From assembly GCA_049646625.1 (NCBI GenBank), contig JBARWE010000079.1:1-35650 (forward strand): a stretch of 35,650 nt of DNA, given 5' to 3'. The notes under the pieces were generated by a model. It was not told the DNA's origin and did no database searches. It saw nothing but the letters and a program-made list of their open reading frames with translations. The first letter of the stretch is position 1. Each line of letters opens with the position of its first letter. The position numbers and the translations under genes are program-made. Positions 20,538-27,857 of this stretch are shown here, piece after piece. This stretch comes from PRO6 sp049646625 (GTDB lineage Bacteria > Pseudomonadota > Alphaproteobacteria > Rhizobiales > Xanthobacteraceae).

Positions 20538-20614
20538 GTCCCCGTAGCTCAGCCGGATAGAGCGATGGTTTCCTAAACCATAGGCCGCAGGTTCGAGTCC
20601 TGCCGGGGACGCCA
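20538..20614 (+). tRNA. tRNA-Arg(CCT), intact, carried inside the element
   Basis: 77 nt: 5' acceptor GTCCCCG pairs with CGGGGAC, D arm AGCTCAGCCGGATAGAGC, anticodon stem ATGGT/ACCAT around loop TTCCTAA (anticodon CCT), T arm GCAGGTTCGAGTCCTGC, ends GCCA. Its stems differ from both halves of the split tRNA, so it was not rebuilt from them by the crossover. It probably supplies the AGG-decoding function lost by the insertion. Confidence 0.95.
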
Positions 20615-20702
20615 CTTTTCCTTCATTAGGCGTTTTCCGCCGCATCAAAGCGGTTTGCCTCGGCATCTGGACCGACTCGTGCCTGTCAGCCAGACTGGTT
20701 GT

Positions 20703-21803
20703 ATGGCGAATCTTCAAGGCGCGATAGAATTCATCAGAGAGGCCAAGCGCGGGGACTCCTCTCGGAACAAAGAGGCCATCCAAGCTGCGTATCGCGCACG
20801 CTTCGGCCCTCAGAAATTTCGCAGTGTGTATGTTGGTGACGGCTACGCTTTCCGATTCTCCGAAGCAAGGACTGGCACCTTCTCAAATACAGTGCTGTCG
20901 TTGTCGGCGCTCCAAATGCACGACTCCCGGCCGTTTGTAGTCGTTGTTGTCCGAGCCCACACGGTCGATTTCCTTCTGGCTAATTCGACCTTCCTGAAGA
21001 AGATCAGTCATAGTTCTCTGCAGTTGCGATCAGACAACATAAAGGGAAGCTTCAACGGCACCGACATCATGACGGAATATGAGGGCCTTGCTAATCGGCC
21101 TGAGAATTTCGACCAACTATTTGCTCTGCACTCAGCATTCACCTGGCAAGAGAACGTCGATCGACTTGTGGAGGCAACAACTGCAATAGTTGGACGAGAC
21201 AGCCGATTTCGACCTTCGGATGCCCAGCGAGCGATTCTATTGGCTGCCCCCGAGCGAGCCGCGGCAGCAATTGCGTCGCCAGCCTTTCGCGAGGTAGAAA
21301 GAGAGCTCAGGGAAACCATAGCTTCCCGTCAGCAAGCGATTGTAAAGGCGGCCCAAGTTGACAACGTTAATTTGCGGGGCAATGCCATTGAGCAAATTGT
21401 AACAGGGGCTACCAACCGGCACGACTTGGGCGATTTGATTAAAGAGGTGGATGGGGGGGCGCTGATAATAGATATCAAGACAAAGCTGGCCGACCGAGCA
21501 TCCGCCCCAAAGGCTTACAATGTGGACAAGATGCTTGCGTTCTTAGCTCGGCCAGGCTCTGTCCTTGCATTCTTAATGCTTGTCGTCGATACCCGGTCCG
21601 GCACCTTATCGGCTCGACTCCTACCCGTCCTCGAAAGCTCGATACTCGATGCTACCGGCGTTCAGCACCATTGGGCCGGTCGGGTGTCCAGAGGCGTCAC
21701 GCAGTTGTCAGGCCAATTCGGAAGGGGTGCCGCGAGCGACTACAGGCCGAAGGTTGACCTCGCGAGAGCAAGAGCTTTTCTGCTTGAGCTTCTGGCTCTC
21801 TAG
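20703..21803 (+). CDS. Probable type II restriction endonuclease (PD-(D/E)XK fold)
   Basis: 366 residues from ATG 20703. I do not recognise the exact family. A likely nuclease core lies at about residues 225-265: an IEQ helix, then HDLGDLIKEVDGG and the strand IIDIKTK, which fits the D...(D/E)-x-K active-site pattern. The rest is mixed helical, with a hydrophobic strand VVVVVRAHTVDFLL near residue 80. The gene is convergent with a DNA methyltransferase gene and the two stop codons overlap within CTAG (21800-21803). That arrangement is common for compact restriction-modification pairs. Lower GC and different codon use from the flanks indicate acquisition. Restriction function is inferred from context plus motif; it could be another element-borne nuclease. 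Confidence 0.65.
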   Translation: MANLQGAIEFIREAKRGDSSRNKEAIQAAYRARFGPQKFRSVYVGDGYAFRFSEARTGTFSNTVLSLSALQMHDSRPFVVVVVRAHTVDFLLANSTFLKKISHSSLQLRSDNIKGSFNGTDIMTEYEGLANRPENFDQLFALHSAFTWQENVDRLVEATTAIVGRDSRFRPSDAQRAILLAAPERAAAAIASPAFREVERELRETIASRQQAIVKAAQVDNVNLRGNAIEQIVTGATNRHDLGDLIKEVDGGALIIDIKTKLADRASAPKAYNVDKMLAFLARPGSVLAFLMLVVDTRSGTLSARLLPVLESSILDATGVQHHWAGRVSRGVTQLSGQFGRGAASDYRPKVDLARARAFLLELLAL

Positions 21804-22789
21804 AAGAGAGGAAGCGACACTTCGTTATCAGTTTCAGGCGCCTGCTTGGCACGCCCATTGATCACGTTGAGTGTATTGCGCTCCCAAAATACACCCTCTG
21901 CGTAGCCCTGGATTGTTCGATCGTTGCTGGCAAGCTCTAGACGGCATTCTGCAAGCAAAGCGTATTCCTCCTCGATCTCAATGCCGAGATACTTCCGCCC
22001 AAGCTTCTTGGCGACAACTGAACTCGTTCCACTGCCTAGAAATGGATCGAGTACCAAGTCTTCTGGATTAGAGCTTGCAAGAACTAGCTTTGATAGCAGC
22101 TTTTCACTCTTCTGAGTGGGATGATCAGTGTTTTCTGGCATCGACCAGAACGGAATCGTTATATCCGACCAAAGATTGGAGGGATGGGTATCACGGAAAT
22201 TGCCATCGCGGGTCTCAGACCAATCCTTGGGGGAGCCGTCCTCCGATCGATAGGGAGCGATGACTTTACGTCGAAGCTTTACAGCATCGACATTGAATGT
22301 GTAGTGGTCTCCCACTGTGCAAAACCAAATATCTTCGCTCGAGTTTTTCCAATTTGTCTTGGCGCCGCGCCCTTTTTCCCGCTCCCATGTGATGCGATTT
22401 CGAACTTTTAGACGGGGTGCAACTGCTGCGAATATCGAATTAGAGGTGTGCCAGTCCCCGCACACATAAACAGTTGCCGTTGCCTTCAGGAGCGGGATGA
22501 GCACGTCGAGTACGCCGCCTAGCCACTCCGCATATTCGTCGACTGATCTCCGCGAGAATGTAGTATCTCCAAAGCGCTTGTTGAGGTTGTAAGGTGGATC
22601 AAGAATAAGTAAGTCAACCGAACTTTTTTTGAGAGCTGGCGCAACAACCGTGCAATCCCCATGGATTGTGCAGTCCTCGACCGATGAACTCACATCCCGA
22701 GCGTTTATCAGTTTTGTTCGGAGGCGCGCCCTATCGGCTTCCGTCAGAGTAATCGTACGATTTCTGGGCGCTCGTTCTTTTCCGGACAT
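21800..22789 (-). CDS. Beta-class DNA methyltransferase (probably N6-adenine)
   Basis: 329 residues from ATG 22789. The catalytic motif LILDPPYNL lies near residues 62-70, and the AdoMet-binding motif DPFLGSGTS near 255. The order, catalytic motif before the FxGxG motif, defines the beta class; DPPY rather than SPPY favours N6-adenine over N4-cytosine. Between them HPTQKSEKLLSKLV is the usual helix before motif I. A full-length, intact-looking enzyme, presumably protecting the sites cut by the convergent endonuclease. Target specificity cannot be read from the sequence. The upstream 218 bases hold no certain gene. No controller (C) protein gene is seen. Confidence 0.9.
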   Translation of the reverse strand: MSGKERAPRNRTITLTEADRARLRTKLINARDVSSSVEDCTIHGDCTVVAPALKKSSVDLLILDPPYNLNKRFGDTTFSRRSVDEYAEWLGGVLDVLIPLLKATATVYVCGDWHTSNSIFAAVAPRLKVRNRITWEREKGRGAKTNWKNSSEDIWFCTVGDHYTFNVDAVKLRRKVIAPYRSEDGSPKDWSETRDGNFRDTHPSNLWSDITIPFWSMPENTDHPTQKSEKLLSKLVLASSNPEDLVLDPFLGSGTSSVVAKKLGRKYLGIEIEEEYALLAECRLELASNDRTIQGYAEGVFWERNTLNVINGRAKQAPETDNEVSLPLF

Positions 22790-23007
22790 GGCCTAATCCT
22801 GGCGAATCAGTTTTCTTGAACTCTTGAAGAAGATGATAGCAGGAAAGCATCTACGCGTACCTTTCCAGGGCTGTTTGCGTAGCGGCAGTTCCTGCATGAT
22901 GTCGCGATACTTGAGGAGTTGGAGCGGCTCCGGGACAAATTTTTGCTCTGGGAACGCCGGCATATCGACGATTACCATTCGTAAGTTCACGGCTTGGATT
23001 GCGATCT

Positions 23008-23445
23008 TTATCCTTGGTGCAACTCGCGGTCGTGGGGATATTGGCCCGTAACAAAACGAGTCAGACCGTCGCGAACATATTCATGGGCAAGTGCACGCGT
23101 CTTCGTCTTATACGGGACGTTGAGGCGTTTGCATTCGCAGGCAAGGTAGACATCCTCTTCGTCGCCAATAGTCAGCACGAAATCGATCTTGCTGCCGACC
23201 TGGAGCAGTTGCTGGGCGTTCGGTGACAGTAGCGCATATTGCGGCACGATGCGACCGGGGAAGGTCTTGCTACGGATCAGCGCGTTGACCAGATGGTTGG
23301 TGATGAAATCCTCGTGCGTCATCGTGTCTTTGACAGCCTGCAACGGAGCGATGCAGGTCGGCCATGCCCCTTCTACCGCCGCGGCTACGCGGTCTTCCAG
23401 GCTAATGAAGTGAGGAAGCAAGGCCGTCGGATCACCCGCGAGCAT
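23008..23445 (-). CDS. Truncated-looking PD-(D/E)XK nuclease-like protein
   Basis: 145 residues from ATG 23445, overlapping the integrase stub ORF by 14 bases. The segment SKIDFVLTIGDEEDVYLACECKRLN (shown to place the motif: D in KIDFVL, then E-x-K in ACECKR) has the pattern of restriction-endonuclease-like folds. It is followed by YVRDGLTRFVTGQY, after which the frame stops within eight residues. The stop looks early for a domain of this type, and no clear continuation appears in the other frames downstream. It may be a degraded nuclease of the element or a short complete protein. No function can be assigned beyond the fold suggestion. Confidence 0.5.
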   Translation of the reverse strand: MLAGDPTALLPHFISLEDRVAAAVEGAWPTCIAPLQAVKDTMTHEDFITNHLVNALIRSKTFPGRIVPQYALLSPNAQQLLQVGSKIDFVLTIGDEEDVYLACECKRLNVPYKTKTRALAHEYVRDGLTRFVTGQYPHDRELHQG

Positions 23446-23938
23446 CCTGGGCGTCCTTGTTTGATTGGCGGGCCATCGCCGCGCTCAACTCGGCCGCAAT
23501 CTGCTCCGCGTCGGCAAGGGCCGTCGCCCGTAGCCAGTGACGGACCTGCATCGGCTTGACGAGGTACAGGTCGAGCCCGATGACGAAGCGCAAATCAGGA
23601 ACGAGTTGCACGTTCCCGGGCAGAGCCTCAAGCGCTTGGGCGAGAGTGATGCCGGTATCGCCCTGCCTTGCGGTCGGATCGACGCCGGATTGGATCGTGC
23701 TCATGATCTCTCTCGCGCGGCGGCGTGCCTCGCGAAGCCCGATGCGATCGACGCGATCGATCTTGACCCGCACGGTGCGCACGTGACGGCCGTTGCGCCG
23801 AACGTCGCCTTGCACCGCGTAGGTCTTTGTTGTGTTGTGGCAGATGACCATCAGGCCCTTGACCTGTTCGTCGCGCCAAATGCCAGAGCCGAGTTCGAGG
23901 CCGCGGATGCGCGCCTCGGTGAGGTTCAGGACAGCCAT
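23432..23938 (-). pseudogene. int: Tyrosine integrase N-terminal stub fused to an unrelated tail
   Basis: 168 residues, start ATG 23938 with GGAGG. Residues 1-105 are the arm-type DNA-binding domain of phage/island integrases (LTEARIRGLE, VRRNGRHVRTVRV, GLREARRRAREIMSTIQSGVDPT, then ITLAQALEA). After that point the expected core-binding and catalytic domains (R..H-x-x-R..Y) are missing. Instead the frame continues into LPGNVQLVPDLRFVIGLDLY and a short helical tail that does not look like an integrase. An internal deletion probably joined the integrase head to the end of another gene. The gene starts about 140 bases from the right attachment site, the normal place for an integrase. Not expected to recombine. 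Confidence 0.75.
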
Positions 23939-24080
23939 GTAATTGTCCTCCGGACACCGTGTCAGGCACCGTGCGGCGACCGATTTCGATCAGCGCACAC
24001 TGGCGATGATGTCGCGCAAGTGCTTGTCCGCGAACCAACAATCCGCAATGATTAGCTACGGCGGACACCGAAGGACTAAA

Positions 24081-24125
24081 TTCCTAAACCTGGGGTCAGG
24101 GGTTCGACTCCCTTCCGGGACGCCA
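24081..24125 (+). pseudogene. tRNA-Arg(CCT) 3' half, displaced by the insertion
   Basis: Starts with the anticodon loop TTCCTAA, then ACCTG (3' anticodon strand), variable loop, T arm AGGGGTTCGACTCCCTT, acceptor CCGGGAC and GCCA. The anticodon and acceptor strands are complementary to the 5' half at 20404-20442 and not to the intact tRNA at 20538. It has no 5' half in place and should be silent. Confidence 0.85.
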
Positions 24126-24301
24126 TTTCAAGATCGATCAGCGAGTTGTTATATAATTGAAATTTCAATATAATTTTTGATATCGGCACCACGCCATGGA
24201 GCCGCGCGATCTTCGATACGGCGATGCCCGGTTCAACCGCAACAGCCAATATGCAACGCTGACGCTCATCCTGCCGACGCATCTCCGGGAAGGCCAGGGC
24301 A
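24126..24301. other. Gap between tRNA fragment and ftsH
   Basis: 176 bases with no convincing gene. An AT-rich stretch contains the perfect palindrome ATTGAAATTTCAAT (24156-24169) followed by a T run on the plus strand; its role is unknown. The minus strand encodes a short segment resembling a transposase helix-turn-helix (EPGIAVSKIARLHGV), which could be an insertion-sequence scrap. Confidence 0.3.
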
Positions 24302-26170
24302 TCAAGTCGCAGATGCAGTCATATCAGCGCGAGCGAATGGCAGCGTAGAGGCAGAGGCCGCGTCGTGATGACGCTGCAAGGCAGGAAAATCCGCCGGCGT
24401 AATCGTCTCCCGGTCGAGCAGCAGCCTTGCTCCGGCCTTCAGATCGTCCAGGCGGGACATCAACAGTTCCCTGGCGTCGGCATAGGCTCCTTCGATCATC
24501 TCCCGAACAGCGATATCGATCTCGCGTGCGGTCGCCTCGGAATAGTCACGGGAGCGAAACGCGGCTCCATCGCCAAGCCATTGCTGCTTCTGTTCCTCAA
24601 GAACAGCTTGCCCGACCTGTTTGCTCATGCCGAAGCGCGTCACGCTCTGGCGGGCAACCTCGGTCGCCTTGGCAAGATCATCCGCAGCGCCCGTTGATAC
24701 CTCGTCGTAAATGATCTCCTCCGCCGCGCGTCCGGCAAGCAGCGCGATCATACGCTCTTTCAATTCGCCGGCGGTGATGAGGAAACGATCCTCGGTCGGC
24801 CGTTGCAGCGTATAGCCCAACGCGCCGATCGAGCGGGGAATGATCGAGACTTTATGCACCGGATCGGCCCGCGGCAACGTGCTGGCGACCAGTGCATGTC
24901 CCATTTCGTGATAGGCAACACGTTCGCGCTCCTCCGGCTTGAGGAGGCGGCTCCTGCGCTCCGCGCCGGCCACGATGCGTTCGACTGCGCTGGTGAAGTC
25001 GTCCATCGTCACCTCGTCGGCGTCGCGCCGCGTGGCAAAGATCGCCGCCTCATTGACGAGCGTGGCGAGATCGGCGCCGGTGAAACCCGGCGTGATTCCG
25101 GCGATGTCGTCGATCGTCACGTCGGAGGCAACCTTCACTTTTCTGATATGGACTCTCAGGATCGCCGCACGGCCTTTGCGATCCGGCCGGTCAAGCACGA
25201 CCTGGCGGTCGAACCGGCCGGCGCGCGTCAGTGCGGGATCGAGGATTTCCGGCCGATTGGTCGCAGCCAGCAGCACGATGCCGATGCGCGGGTCGAACCC
25301 GTCAAGCTCCGACAAAAGCTGGTTCAGCGTCTGCTCCTTCTCGTCACCGCCACCATAGCCGGAAAATGGCGTGCGGGCGCGGCCAAGCGCATCAAGCTCG
25401 TCGATAAAGATGATGCAAGGCGCGGTCTGCCGGGCCTGCTCGAACAGGTCGCGCACGCGGGCGGCCCCGACACCAACGAACATCTCAACGAATTCCGAGC
25501 CGGAAATCGAGAAGAATGGCACGCCGGCCTCGCCGGCAACCGCGCGCGCCATCAATGTCTTGCCGGTGCCCGGAGGACCAACAAGAAGGATGCCCTTGGG
25601 GATGCGCGCGCCCAGGCGGCTATACTTGCCCTTATCCTTGAGGAACGAGACGATCTCCTGCAACTCGAACTTGGCCTCGTCGACACCCGCGACATCATCG
25701 AATGTGACACCTGTCTCGCGCTCGACATAGACCTTGGCCTTCGACTTGCCGATGCTCATCAGGCCGCCGATCCCCTGCCGCTCGGCAAAGCCGCGGAACA
25801 GGAACATCCAGAGACCGAAGAAGATCAGCGCCGGCAGGATCCACGACAGGATCGTCGTCAGCCAGTTGCTGTCCGTCCCGCCGGATACCTGCACGCCCGC
25901 CTTCTCGAAAGCCTCAGCCGCGTTCGGATCAACTCTGGCGGCGACGAACACGGCCTTGCCGCTCTGAGGCTCCTTGAACTGCCCGCGGATCGCCGATTCC
26001 GTGATCGTGACGGATGCCACCTTGCCCTGCTCGACCGCCTGCATCAGGTCCGTGTAGGAAAGCCGGGCCACATCGCGCGACGCCAGCCACGCTTGAAACA
26101 GCGCGATCAGGACGAAGGCGAAGACGATGTAGCCGATATTGAGCTTCTGCTTGCGATCCATGGCGCTCAT
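24302..26170 (-). CDS. ftsH: ATP-dependent zinc metalloprotease FtsH (accessory copy likely)
   Basis: 622 residues. First membrane helix at about 12-28, periplasmic loop, second helix about 105-127, then the AAA+ domain. Walker A GPPGTGKT lies near 194-201, Walker B IIFIDELDA, and the second region of homology ATNRPEILDPALTRAGRFDRQ (position stated, motif NRP...GRFD). The zinc site HEMGH is at 421-425 and the third ligand lies in the STGAADDLAKAT region. All key residues are present, so an active membrane protease is expected. Start ATG 26170 or ATG 26161; neither has a strong ribosome site. It lies 20 bases after the hibernation-factor gene and probably shares its transcript. The stress-gene setting suggests a second FtsH, not the housekeeping one; this is inference. 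Confidence 0.93.
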   Translation of the reverse strand: MSAMDRKQKLNIGYIVFAFVLIALFQAWLASRDVARLSYTDLMQAVEQGKVASVTITESAIRGQFKEPQSGKAVFVAARVDPNAAEAFEKAGVQVSGGTDSNWLTTILSWILPALIFFGLWMFLFRGFAERQGIGGLMSIGKSKAKVYVERETGVTFDDVAGVDEAKFELQEIVSFLKDKGKYSRLGARIPKGILLVGPPGTGKTLMARAVAGEAGVPFFSISGSEFVEMFVGVGAARVRDLFEQARQTAPCIIFIDELDALGRARTPFSGYGGGDEKEQTLNQLLSELDGFDPRIGIVLLAATNRPEILDPALTRAGRFDRQVVLDRPDRKGRAAILRVHIRKVKVASDVTIDDIAGITPGFTGADLATLVNEAAIFATRRDADEVTMDDFTSAVERIVAGAERRSRLLKPEERERVAYHEMGHALVASTLPRADPVHKVSIIPRSIGALGYTLQRPTEDRFLITAGELKERMIALLAGRAAEEIIYDEVSTGAADDLAKATEVARQSVTRFGMSKQVGQAVLEEQKQQWLGDGAAFRSRDYSEATAREIDIAVREMIEGAYADARELLMSRLDDLKAGARLLLDRETITPADFPALQRHHDAASASTLPFARADMTASAT

Positions 26171-26190
26171 CCCGCGGCGTCACACACCTT

Positions 26191-26757
26191 TCATCGCATC
26201 TTATGTTTTCCAAGCCGCTTCACTGTGCTGGCCTGAGAGCCTTTGTCGCCGGCCTGCTCGACATAGACCACCCGCGTACCGACGCCGATCTTATCGAACT
26301 GGTTATTGAGAACACTGTTTCGGTGAAAATACACGTTCTGTCCGTCCGCTGCTTCGATGATGCCAAACTCGCCATTATGGCCGATCTTCAACACCGTCCC
26401 GACAGGCTGGCCCTCGTGCTGCTTGACCTTCCCTTGCATACGACGAACGCGATCCTGCAAGATCCGCCTGGCGCGTTTGAATGCATCGTTGATCGCGAAT
26501 AGCAGGTCCGAGCGCCGCTCATCGAGCTTGGGGGTGCGCGAGATATTGACTTCGCGGCCGTTCGGCAGGTCGAGCTGAATACTCACCTCATGGAGACCGC
26601 CGGTCTGCCGATGTTGTCCGGGGCCTCTGATGGCAACCCGGCATGCCGTTATGCGACCATATCGTCGCTCCAGATCGGCAACGTTCTCGGTGATGATTTC
26701 ATGAAACCGCCCGGTCGCGTCGACATCCTGAAAATCAACCTGAACCGGAGTCTGCAT
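26191..26757 (-). CDS. Ribosome-hibernation (HPF/RaiA-like) protein fused to a cold-shock domain
   Basis: 188 residues from ATG 26757, which has GGAGG seven bases upstream; the frame extends 15 codons further without a better site. Residues 1-105 match the HPF/RaiA fold: VDFQDVDATGRFHEIITENV, a basic strand VAIRGPGQHR, then a long helix DLLFAINDAFKRARRILQD. Residues 115-185 are a cold-shock domain: GTVLKIGHNGEFGIIEA with RNP1-like GEFGIIEA, and RNP2-like NVYFHRNSV. The first half should bind the 30S decoding region and silence ribosomes; the second should bind single-stranded RNA. Such fusions occur in alpha- and betaproteobacteria. First gene of an operon with ftsH, with an FNR/FixK-like box 57 bases upstream of the start. 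Confidence 0.88.
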   Translation of the reverse strand: MQTPVQVDFQDVDATGRFHEIITENVADLERRYGRITACRVAIRGPGQHRQTGGLHEVSIQLDLPNGREVNISRTPKLDERRSDLLFAINDAFKRARRILQDRVRRMQGKVKQHEGQPVGTVLKIGHNGEFGIIEAADGQNVYFHRNSVLNNQFDKIGVGTRVVYVEQAGDKGSQASTVKRLGKHKMR

Positions 26758-26807
26758 CCGACTGCCTCCAAGCCGATATTTGTTAGGTCTGATCATCCTC
26801 AAAGGCG

Positions 26808-26821
26808 TTGACCCAGATCAA
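26808..26821 (-). promoter_or_regulatory. FNR/FixK-like box upstream of the hibernation factor/ftsH operon
   Basis: TTGACCCAGATCAA fits TTGA-N6-TCAA and differs from the anaerobox TTGATCCAGATCAA at one base. Its centre is 57 bases before ATG 26757. An activator bound there at -41.5 would start transcription about 16 bases before that ATG, just ahead of the ribosome binding site. Confidence 0.65.
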
Positions 26822-26829
26822 TCCAAAAA

Positions 26830-26874
26830 TACCTCCGGGAAAAAATACTTCCGGGAAAGAATACCTCCGGGAAG
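26830..26874. repeat. Three direct repeats with exact 16-bp period in a divergent promoter
   Basis: TACCTCCGGGAA, TACTTCCGGGAA and TACCTCCGGGAA start at 26830, 26846 and 26862, separated by A-rich spacers. The period of 16 is close to, but not exactly, one and a half helical turns, so successive copies face different sides of the helix. They lie between the divergent starts at 26757 and 26959 and between two FNR-like boxes, making them a candidate iteron-like binding site. No known regulator site is recognised. Confidence 0.6.
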
Positions 26875-26910
26875 CGGTCGCGATCGCGCAGATACCGGTT
26901 GGAACCGTTG

Positions 26911-26924
26911 TTGTTCCAGATCAA
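26911..26924 (+). promoter_or_regulatory. FNR/FixK-like box upstream of the universal stress gene
   Basis: TTGTTCCAGATCAA differs from TTGATCCAGATCAA at one position. Its centre (26917.5) is exactly 41.5 bases before ATG 26959, the usual activator spacing to a transcription start, which would make the message leaderless. Confidence 0.5.
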
Positions 26925-26958
26925 GGCATATCGGGGGATAACGGCCATCCTCCGGCAC

Positions 26959-27798
26959 ATGAAAAACGTGCTCGCTTTTCTTTCTCAGACACACGGAGAT
27001 GCCCTGTCACCCGGAGCGCAATATGCGCTCGGTTTGGCGCGTGCTCAGGGCGCTGTTTTATCCGTACTCGTTGCCGATATCGATGCCCCGCACGCCGGTT
27101 CTCCATCCGAACCGAACGCCGAATCGAATGAGGGAACGGATACCAGGCGATCAACGCCGCGATTCCAGCAACTGAACACAACACGAGAACTGATTCTGGG
27201 GGCCGCCAAACTTGCTGGCATCCCGTGCGAAATTCTAAGGTCGGAAGATCGGATCGCTTCTCTTCGCGAACGGATCATCGAAAGCTTGCTGGTACGAGAC
27301 GTTCTCGTGATCGATGTCTACGGACCGGTCCAGTCCCGCCGCCGCGATCTGATCGATGGCGCATTGTTCGGCACCGGCCGGCCGGTCGTCCTGGTGCCGC
27401 CAGGAACTCAGGCATTCGGCAACGGTAACGTTGTCATCGCGTGGGATGCCTCCCGCTCCGCCGTCCGCGCCGTGCACGATGCACTCCCTCTTCTCAGGGG
27501 AGCGCACCATGTGACCATCGTGTCCGTAATCGACGATAAAGCGTTTCCGGTGCCGCAGCTGGGCGATGCCCTCTGCCGCTATCTCGCACGATGGAACATC
27601 GAGGCGGAATTTTCATCCGTTGAGCGCGGAGATTCGAGCGTCGGCGCGACGCTTCTATCGTTCGCTCATAAAACCAACGCGGATCTGCTCGTCATGGGCG
27701 GGTTCGCGCACGGCATCGAACAGGCGCTAATGCTTGGCAGCGCCACCTGCGATATCTTTCAGGCGTACCCCGAGATCCCGGTGTTCATGTCGCATTAG
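26959..27798 (+). CDS. Universal stress protein, two-domain UspA family
   Basis: 279 residues from ATG 26959, chosen because MKNVLAFLSQ is a typical Usp beginning; no good ribosome site precedes it, and a TTG at 26899 would add 20 unlikely residues. Two Usp-like halves can be seen. The second is better conserved: VVIAWDASRSAVRAVHDALPLL and the nucleotide-loop pattern MGGFAHGIEQALMLGSAT (G-x2-G-x9-G-S). The first half lacks a clear loop motif. Members support survival in stress or anaerobic energy starvation, some by binding ATP. Divergent from the hibernation factor operon, with an FNR-like box 41.5 bases upstream, and followed by the CBS gene on the same strand. Confidence 0.85.
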   Translation: MKNVLAFLSQTHGDALSPGAQYALGLARAQGAVLSVLVADIDAPHAGSPSEPNAESNEGTDTRRSTPRFQQLNTTRELILGAAKLAGIPCEILRSEDRIASLRERIIESLLVRDVLVIDVYGPVQSRRRDLIDGALFGTGRPVVLVPPGTQAFGNGNVVIAWDASRSAVRAVHDALPLLRGAHHVTIVSVIDDKAFPVPQLGDALCRYLARWNIEAEFSSVERGDSSVGATLLSFAHKTNADLLVMGGFAHGIEQALMLGSATCDIFQAYPEIPVFMSH

Positions 27799-27818
27799 CG
27801 GCGACAAGACCGTCACGA

Positions 27819-27832
27819 TTGATATTTTTCAA
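27819..27832 (+). promoter_or_regulatory. FNR/FixK-like box upstream of the CBS-domain gene
   Basis: TTGATATTTTTCAA fits TTGA-N6-TCAA. Its centre is only 32.5 bases before ATG 27858, too close for ordinary class II activation of that start, so it may be a chance match, act differently, or imply a start further downstream. Confidence 0.4.
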
Positions 27833-27857
27833 CGTCGCGCGTGATCAGGAGGACAAA

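Larger units (their letters stand above)
20436..24087. mobile_element. Stranded integrative element in tRNA-Arg(CCT), with R-M system and replacement tRNA
   Basis: Bounded by 7-bp direct repeats TTCCTAA at 20436-20442 and 24081-24087, each being the anticodon loop of the split tRNA; anticodon loops are known crossover sites for tyrosine integrases. One unit is about 3645 bp. Contents are an intact tRNA-Arg(CCT), a restriction endonuclease candidate, a beta-class adenine methyltransferase, a PD-(D/E)XK-like ORF, and an integrase stub next to the right end reading away from it. The R-M part is visibly lower in GC than the flanks, which supports transfer. The catalytic half of the integrase is missing, so the element cannot excise by itself. 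The small size and fused ORF suggest internal deletion of a larger island. Confidence 0.8.

Noticed and set aside
20439..20783. Minus-strand ORF over the tRNA-Arg gene
   Set aside because: Contains GLEPAAYGLGNHRSIRLSYG, the usual antisense translation of a tRNA, and spans unrelated sequence.
22793..22990. Minus-strand ORF of 65 codons just upstream of the methylase
   Set aside because: GTG start without ribosome site, no recognisable features; the close spacing to the methylase is suggestive but not enough.
20404..24125. Functional split (trans-spliced) tRNA
   Set aside because: Trans-spliced tRNAs are known in some archaea, not in bacteria; no complementary leader sequences flank the halves.
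24076..24282. Possible IS66-like transposase scrap
   Set aside because: Only about 15 residues resemble a transposase helix-turn-helix and the end of the frame is tRNA sequence, so it is mentioned only in the gap entry.
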